Source: Bacteroidota bacterium
Lineage (GTDB): Bacteria > Bacteroidota > Bacteroidia > JAADEI01
Assembly: GCA_024280615.1 (NCBI GenBank)
Contig: JAJRPU010000215.1
Location: 1 to 10,102 of the forward strand
Length of the DNA: 10,102 nt
Reading direction: 5' to 3'
Shown: positions 6,714-10,102 of the stretch, in pieces
Numbering within the stretch: the stretch's first letter is position 1
Layout: every line of letters starts with the position of its first letter
Program-made: the position numbers and the translations under genes
Notes under the pieces: model-generated
What the model was told of the DNA's origin: nothing
The model's database searches: none
Seen by the model: the letters and a program-made list of their open reading frames with translations, nothing else

Positions 6714-7721
6714 ATGATTGTTCTGGGTATAGAGACCTCTTGTGATGAGACAGGTGTGGGTTTGGTTCAGGATGGCAGGCTTGTTGACCATGTTGTAGCA
6801 AAACAGGATATACATGCCAAATATGGTGGTGTTGTTCCTGAACTGGCATCCAGACAGCATATTAAAAAAATTTATCCAGCCCTTGACACTTTGTTGAACA
6901 AAACGGGAATCTCTCTTGAGGAAATAGATGGTATAGCGGTAACGAGAGGACCCGGGCTCATCGGACCCCTAATGGTAGGCTCATTGTTTGGAAGGGGATT
7001 GGCTGTGGCGCTGCAAAAGCCATTTGTGAATGTGAATCATTTATTTGGGCACATTGTATCAGTGTTTTTTTCGGAAAAGAAATTGGAATTCCCTTTCATT
7101 GTGTTGCTTGCTTCCGGTGGACACACAATGCTGATCCTCTATTGGGACATTTTCAAACCACAGGTGTTGGGAGAGACTCTTGATGATGCTGCCGGAGAAG
7201 CCTTTGACAAAGCAGCTGTCCTGCTGGGACTGCCATATCCTGGCGGTCCACATATAGATAAATTGGCTCAGCAGGGAGCCTCAGCTAAATATTCATTACC
7301 CAGACCCCAGATACCCGGTTTTGACTTTAGCTATAGCGGATTAAAAACAGCCTTTCGCTATCTGGTTGAAGACATAAGCAGGCAGGGTCTGGATAAACTG
7401 GAAGCAGAAAAACCACATTTGGCAGCAGCTATACAGAAAGCAATCATAGACCATTTGTTTGATAAAATAGAAAAAGCCGTTGAGGAATATGGCTTGAAGA
7501 GAGTGGCTATCGTCGGTGGAGTGGCAGCAAATTCATATTTCAGAAAACGTCTTCAGGAGAAGGAAGCGGAGGGTTGGGAGACAGCAGCACCCCCATTGCC
7601 CCTCTGTGTGGACAACGGAGCTATGATAGCTATGGCAGGATGGTTAAAACTAAAAAATGGAATAACAAGCCCTCTTGACGAACCACCAACACCAAGACTG
7701 CCCCTAAATGAGTACCTATGA
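6714..7721 (+). CDS. tsaD: tRNA N6-threonylcarbamoyladenosine (t6A) transferase TsaD
   Basis: The catalytic subunit that transfers the threonylcarbamoyl group from threonylcarbamoyl-AMP to A37 of tRNAs reading ANN codons, working with TsaB and TsaE in the cytoplasm. Signature sequences are present from end to end: GIETSCDETG (5-14), KYGGVVPELASRQH (36-49), TRGPGLIGPLMVG (77-89), VNHLFGH with metal ligands His109 and His113, LLASGGHT (131-138), DDAAGEAFDKAA (157-168), YPGGP (175-179), FDFSYSGLKTA (203-213), VGGVAANSYFR (267-277) and CVDNGAMIA (298-306) with metal ligand Asp300. The length of 335 residues is normal. It is first in the plus-strand operon, and its stop overlaps the thioesterase start by ATGA. 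No Shine-Dalgarno sequence precedes the ATG, but the N-terminal motif fixes the start within a residue or two. Confidence 0.98.
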   Translation: MIVLGIETSCDETGVGLVQDGRLVDHVVAKQDIHAKYGGVVPELASRQHIKKIYPALDTLLNKTGISLEEIDGIAVTRGPGLIGPLMVGSLFGRGLAVALQKPFVNVNHLFGHIVSVFFSEKKLEFPFIVLLASGGHTMLILYWDIFKPQVLGETLDDAAGEAFDKAAVLLGLPYPGGPHIDKLAQQGASAKYSLPRPQIPGFDFSYSGLKTAFRYLVEDISRQGLDKLEAEKPHLAAAIQKAIIDHLFDKIEKAVEEYGLKRVAIVGGVAANSYFRKRLQEKEAEGWETAAPPLPLCVDNGAMIAMAGWLKLKNGITSPLDEPPTPRLPLNEYL

Positions 7722-8158
7722 AGATAAAAATTGACTTTCCGGAACAGGTGGTGTTTGAAACTGAATTGATTGTTGGAATCTGGCACATTAATTATGGCAA
7801 CCATATGGACAATTCAGCACCCCTTCAACTGGCTCATGAAGGTCGCCTCCAGTGGCTAAAAACACTCGGACTTTCAGAAGCTAACATTGGTAACAACACA
7901 GGGACAGTAATGGTGGATAGTGCTGTTAATTACCTTGCTGAAGCATTCCACGGCGATAAACTTAGAATGCAAATAGCCGTTGAGGTGGAATCCTCAATTT
8001 CTTTCCGTCTATATTACCGAATGATAAGGATTTCAGACAACAAGCCAATAGCCATTGTTACAACCAGAATGATTGGATTTGATTATGCTCGGCGGCGTCC
8101 AGCCCCACTGCCAAAAGAATTCATTGAGAAAATTAATCAAATCCTTGAAGAGAACTAA
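7718..8158 (+). CDS. hotdog-fold acyl-CoA thioesterase
   Basis: A small 146-residue protein of the 4-hydroxybenzoyl-CoA thioesterase-like (4HBT) superfamily, expected to hydrolyse acyl-CoA thioesters in the cytoplasm as an oligomer. The substrate cannot be told from sequence. The active-site segment is HINYGNHMDN (23-32), followed by the long central helix LQLAHEGRLQWLKTLGL (36-52) and the strand pattern GTVMVDSAVNYLAEAFHGDKL (62-82), all typical of the subfamily whose usual motif is D-I-N-Y-G-x-H-L-x-N. Here the leading Asp is replaced by His23, while the Asn that aligns with the catalytic acid of 4HBT is kept (N25). The ATG lies inside the tsaD stop (ATGA, 7718-7721), pointing to translational coupling. 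The next gene begins 43 bases after the stop. Confidence 0.88.
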   Translation: MKIKIDFPEQVVFETELIVGIWHINYGNHMDNSAPLQLAHEGRLQWLKTLGLSEANIGNNTGTVMVDSAVNYLAEAFHGDKLRMQIAVEVESSISFRLYYRMIRISDNKPIAIVTTRMIGFDYARRRPAPLPKEFIEKINQILEEN

Positions 8159-8201
8159 ATGACAGCATTTTTGCGTAATCTTAAACAGATAATACTAAGA
8201 G

Positions 8202-8672
8202 ATGGGACATTGGCGGGACTTCAACGGCAATCCTCTGAAAATCCCTATTGAACAATGGATAGAGCAGCAGATAAGCATGATAAAAGTGCCGTCCCGCCTA
8301 CTTATAGGAACAGATTCTCAGGTGTTTTCAAATAATGTGAAGTTTGCTACAGTAATAGTGGTTCATTGGTTGGGCATCGGAGGTCGTTTGATTGTGCGAA
8401 CAGAGCGGGTCAAAAGACTTATGCCTATGAGAGAACGGCTAATGGAGGAAGTCTGGCGTTCCGTTGAGGTGTGGTATCGTATTCAACCCATTGCTCAGCA
8501 GACCAATGTCCCAGTTGAAATACACGTTGATATAAATCCCGCTCCGGAGGCAGCATCAAACGCAGTGTTCAAAGAAGCAATAGGCTATCTAAAGGGTCTG
8601 GGAGTTAAGTATAGGACCAAACCTAATGCTATAGCTAGCACTTCTTGTGCAAATTGGTTCGTTCAAGGATGA
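8202..8672 (+). CDS. DUF458 / YkuK-type RNase H-like protein
   Basis: A 156-residue cytoplasmic protein of the DUF458 (YkuK) family, which is predicted to have an RNase H-like fold but has no well-established function. Seen here are the first-strand motif LLIGTDSQVF (33-42) with Asp38, KFATVIVVHWLGIGGRL (47-63), a helical middle with RERLMEEVWRSVE (77-89), the strand EIHVDINP (106-113) with acidic Glu106 and Asp110, FKEAIGYLKGLG (123-134) and the family-type end TKPNAIASTSCAN (139-151). The length is typical. An in-frame stop at 8196-8198 means translation must start at 8202 or later, and no strong ribosome-binding site is visible. Its stop overlaps the start of the CLC gene by ATGA (8669-8672). 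Confidence 0.87.
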   Translation: MGHWRDFNGNPLKIPIEQWIEQQISMIKVPSRLLIGTDSQVFSNNVKFATVIVVHWLGIGGRLIVRTERVKRLMPMRERLMEEVWRSVEVWYRIQPIAQQTNVPVEIHVDINPAPEAASNAVFKEAIGYLKGLGVKYRTKPNAIASTSCANWFVQG

Positions 8673-10051
8673 AGCAGATACTTATTCCGGACACTGCCGA
8701 CATATCGGAAGAATATACTCTCATTAGGGAGGTGACCAGATGGACGTTCTTCGCTATAATAGTCGGCATTGTCGTTGGTCTATTGGTAGGATTGTTCCTC
8801 CTCGCTCTTGAATGGACAATAACAAAGCTCTATGCGTATCAATATTACTTTCTTGCACTTCCTATCATTTTGGTCATAATCTCATGGGGTGAAAGGAATC
8901 TCTGGAAATTACATAACATAACGAGTACAGACAGGGTAATAAGAGCCATTCATCATAATTTGAAAGTTGGTTGGCAATCCATAATCAAATCTTTTATTTT
9001 TCCATTAATAACCATTAGTGGGGGAGGAGCCACTGGGAAGGAAGCCCCTGCAGCAGACATGGGTGCTGGAATAGGGTCCCTTATTGCAAGACTTTTCAGG
9101 CTTTCTGACGCAGACCATAAGAAATTAATGATTTGTGGTGTGAGTGCAGGGTTCTCTGCAGCCTTCGGAACTCCACTTGCCGGTGCCATCTTCGGAACAG
9201 AAGTCCTTTTCGTTGGAAACATTTGGTATGAAGTCCTTTTGCCTTCAATTATTGCTGGAATAGTTGCTTTTCACGTTTCTGCACTCCTTGGAGTGGAATT
9301 CTTCAGACCCCCAATTTTCGTTCATCCTGTCTTCTCTGAACAATTCTTCTTGTTTGTTATCCTCGGGGGAATAGTGTTTGGGATAATCTCCTTTATTGTG
9401 GTTGAGACTTATAATGAGCTCGGGATTCTCTACAGACGGTGGAACGCACCCCATTCCATTAAGGCATTTTTCTCTGGGCTAGCCCTGATTATAATCGGCA
9501 TTGCTCTATCTCGCGATTACCTCGGCTTGGGCTTTGAACAAATAAAGACAATCCTCATTGTTGGCAGTACTCCGCTACTTGCATTCTATTTTAAAACTCT
9601 TGCCATGGCTTTGACCGTTCATGGAGGTGGTTCAGGAGGACTCGTAACCCCATTGTTTTTTATTGGTGCGGCAGCTGGCAGTGCCTTCGCTCAACTCTTT
9701 GGACTGGACCCAGCAACCTTTGCAGCAATAGGAATGATTAGTGTTTTAGCAGGAGCAACAAACACACCAATAGCATCAAGCGTCCTCGGAGTGGAATTGT
9801 TCGGTATGGAACTGGGAACGTACGCCACTGTTTCGGCACTAATAGCTTTCCTTCTCACTGGACACAGAAGTCTTTTCCCATCTCAGAAAATGACAATTGT
9901 TAAAGCAAAGGGAATTAAACTTCAAAAAGGAGAAACAATTGGCAAGACATATGTTAAAGGAACCGTCATACACCGAGAAGAACTATTGATTTCAAAGATT
10001 TACCGGCAAGTGAAAAGGTTGTATCTTAGCAAGGTCAAAAAAGAGCGATGA
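8669..10051 (+). CDS. CLC-type anion channel or anion/proton exchanger
   Basis: An inner-membrane protein of the CLC family, 460 residues from the ATG at 8669. I chose this over an upstream TTG at 8645 because it overlaps the previous stop by ATGA and gives the usual family N-terminus. CLC landmarks are the gating-glutamate segment GGGATGKEAPAADMG (118-132, Glu125), GVSAGFSAAFGTPLAGAIFGTEVLF (about 157-181), and the second pore loop GGGSGGLVTPLFFIGAAAG (319-337), which is one of the most conserved parts of the family. The first selectivity loop reads NITSTDRVIRAIHHN instead of GSGIP, as in a prokaryotic subfamily with GTD-type loops. Glu178 is kept but the neighbour aligned with the internal proton glutamate of E. 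coli CLC is Val179, and the position of the pore tyrosine is Phe403. There are no CBS domains. The last 55 residues are a basic tail. The ion carried cannot be decided from sequence. Confidence 0.9.
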   Translation: MKQILIPDTADISEEYTLIREVTRWTFFAIIVGIVVGLLVGLFLLALEWTITKLYAYQYYFLALPIILVIISWGERNLWKLHNITSTDRVIRAIHHNLKVGWQSIIKSFIFPLITISGGGATGKEAPAADMGAGIGSLIARLFRLSDADHKKLMICGVSAGFSAAFGTPLAGAIFGTEVLFVGNIWYEVLLPSIIAGIVAFHVSALLGVEFFRPPIFVHPVFSEQFFLFVILGGIVFGIISFIVVETYNELGILYRRWNAPHSIKAFFSGLALIIIGIALSRDYLGLGFEQIKTILIVGSTPLLAFYFKTLAMALTVHGGGSGGLVTPLFFIGAAAGSAFAQLFGLDPATFAAIGMISVLAGATNTPIASSVLGVELFGMELGTYATVSALIAFLLTGHRSLFPSQKMTIVKAKGIKLQKGETIGKTYVKGTVIHREELLISKIYRQVKRLYLSKVKKER

Positions 10052-10102
10052 TGTCAAATGAAATGCCTTTAGCTCAATTGCCTCAAAATACTGGAGGGCT
10101 TG
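10048..10102 (+). CDS. start of a further plus-strand gene, cut by the window edge (unidentified)
   Basis: ATG at 10048 overlaps the CLC stop by ATGA, repeating the junction style of this operon, and the frame stays open to the edge. The visible N-terminus is MMSNEMPLAQLPQNTGGL, with a second in-frame ATG one codon later. Eighteen residues are too few to name a family. It is presumably co-transcribed with the CLC gene. Confidence 0.5.
   Translation, partial: MMSNEMPLAQLPQNTGGL

Noticed and set aside
8159..8251. Small open frame starting at ATG 8159 between the thioesterase and the DUF458 gene
   Set aside because: It is only about 30 codons, out of frame with the DUF458 gene and overlaps its conserved N-terminus.
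8645..8668. Upstream TTG start for the CLC gene, adding eight residues
   Set aside because: The ATG at 8669 overlaps the preceding stop in the same ATGA manner as the other junctions, and the added residues are not family-like.

Overview
The window is bacterial and looks like a member of the Bacteroidota or a close relative. Three things point there: TAnnTTTG promoter elements in the divergent intergenic region (one with a well-spaced TTG upstream), few Shine-Dalgarno sequences, and a signal peptide ending in the LFAQ pattern common in that phylum. The DNA is moderately AT-rich, and genes are packed tightly with repeated 4-base ATGA stop/start overlaps. I cannot name a genus from the sequence.

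Layout. Positions 1-431 hold no recognisable gene, apart from an open frame entering from the left edge and ending at 175 that may be the tail of a plus-strand gene. Positions 432-6384 form a four-gene minus-strand operon. In transcription order it encodes (1) a membrane-anchored TPR protein of 766 aa, (2) a predicted outer-membrane beta-barrel of 395 aa, (3) a transglutaminase-like domain fused to seven membrane helices (522 aa), and (4) a RimK-related ATP-grasp ligase (298 aa). Positions 6385-6713 are a divergent regulatory region. From 6714 to the right edge is a plus-strand operon: tsaD (tRNA t6A synthesis), a hotdog-fold acyl-CoA thioesterase, a DUF458/YkuK-type RNase H-like protein, a CLC-type anion transporter or channel, and the first codons of a further gene.

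How the genes may work together. The plus operon is mainly housekeeping, and its members have no obvious shared pathway. The minus operon is the most interesting part. The 7TM-transglutaminase/ATP-grasp pair is a known conserved module of poorly understood function, in many bacteria found with a retropepsin-like protease. Here it is joined by overlapping reading frames to a TPR protein and a beta-barrel. That suggests, as inference only, an envelope-spanning system: cytoplasmic amino-acid ligation, a periplasmic thiol enzyme with an intact Cys-His-Asp set, and a TPR/barrel pair that could scaffold or export the product.
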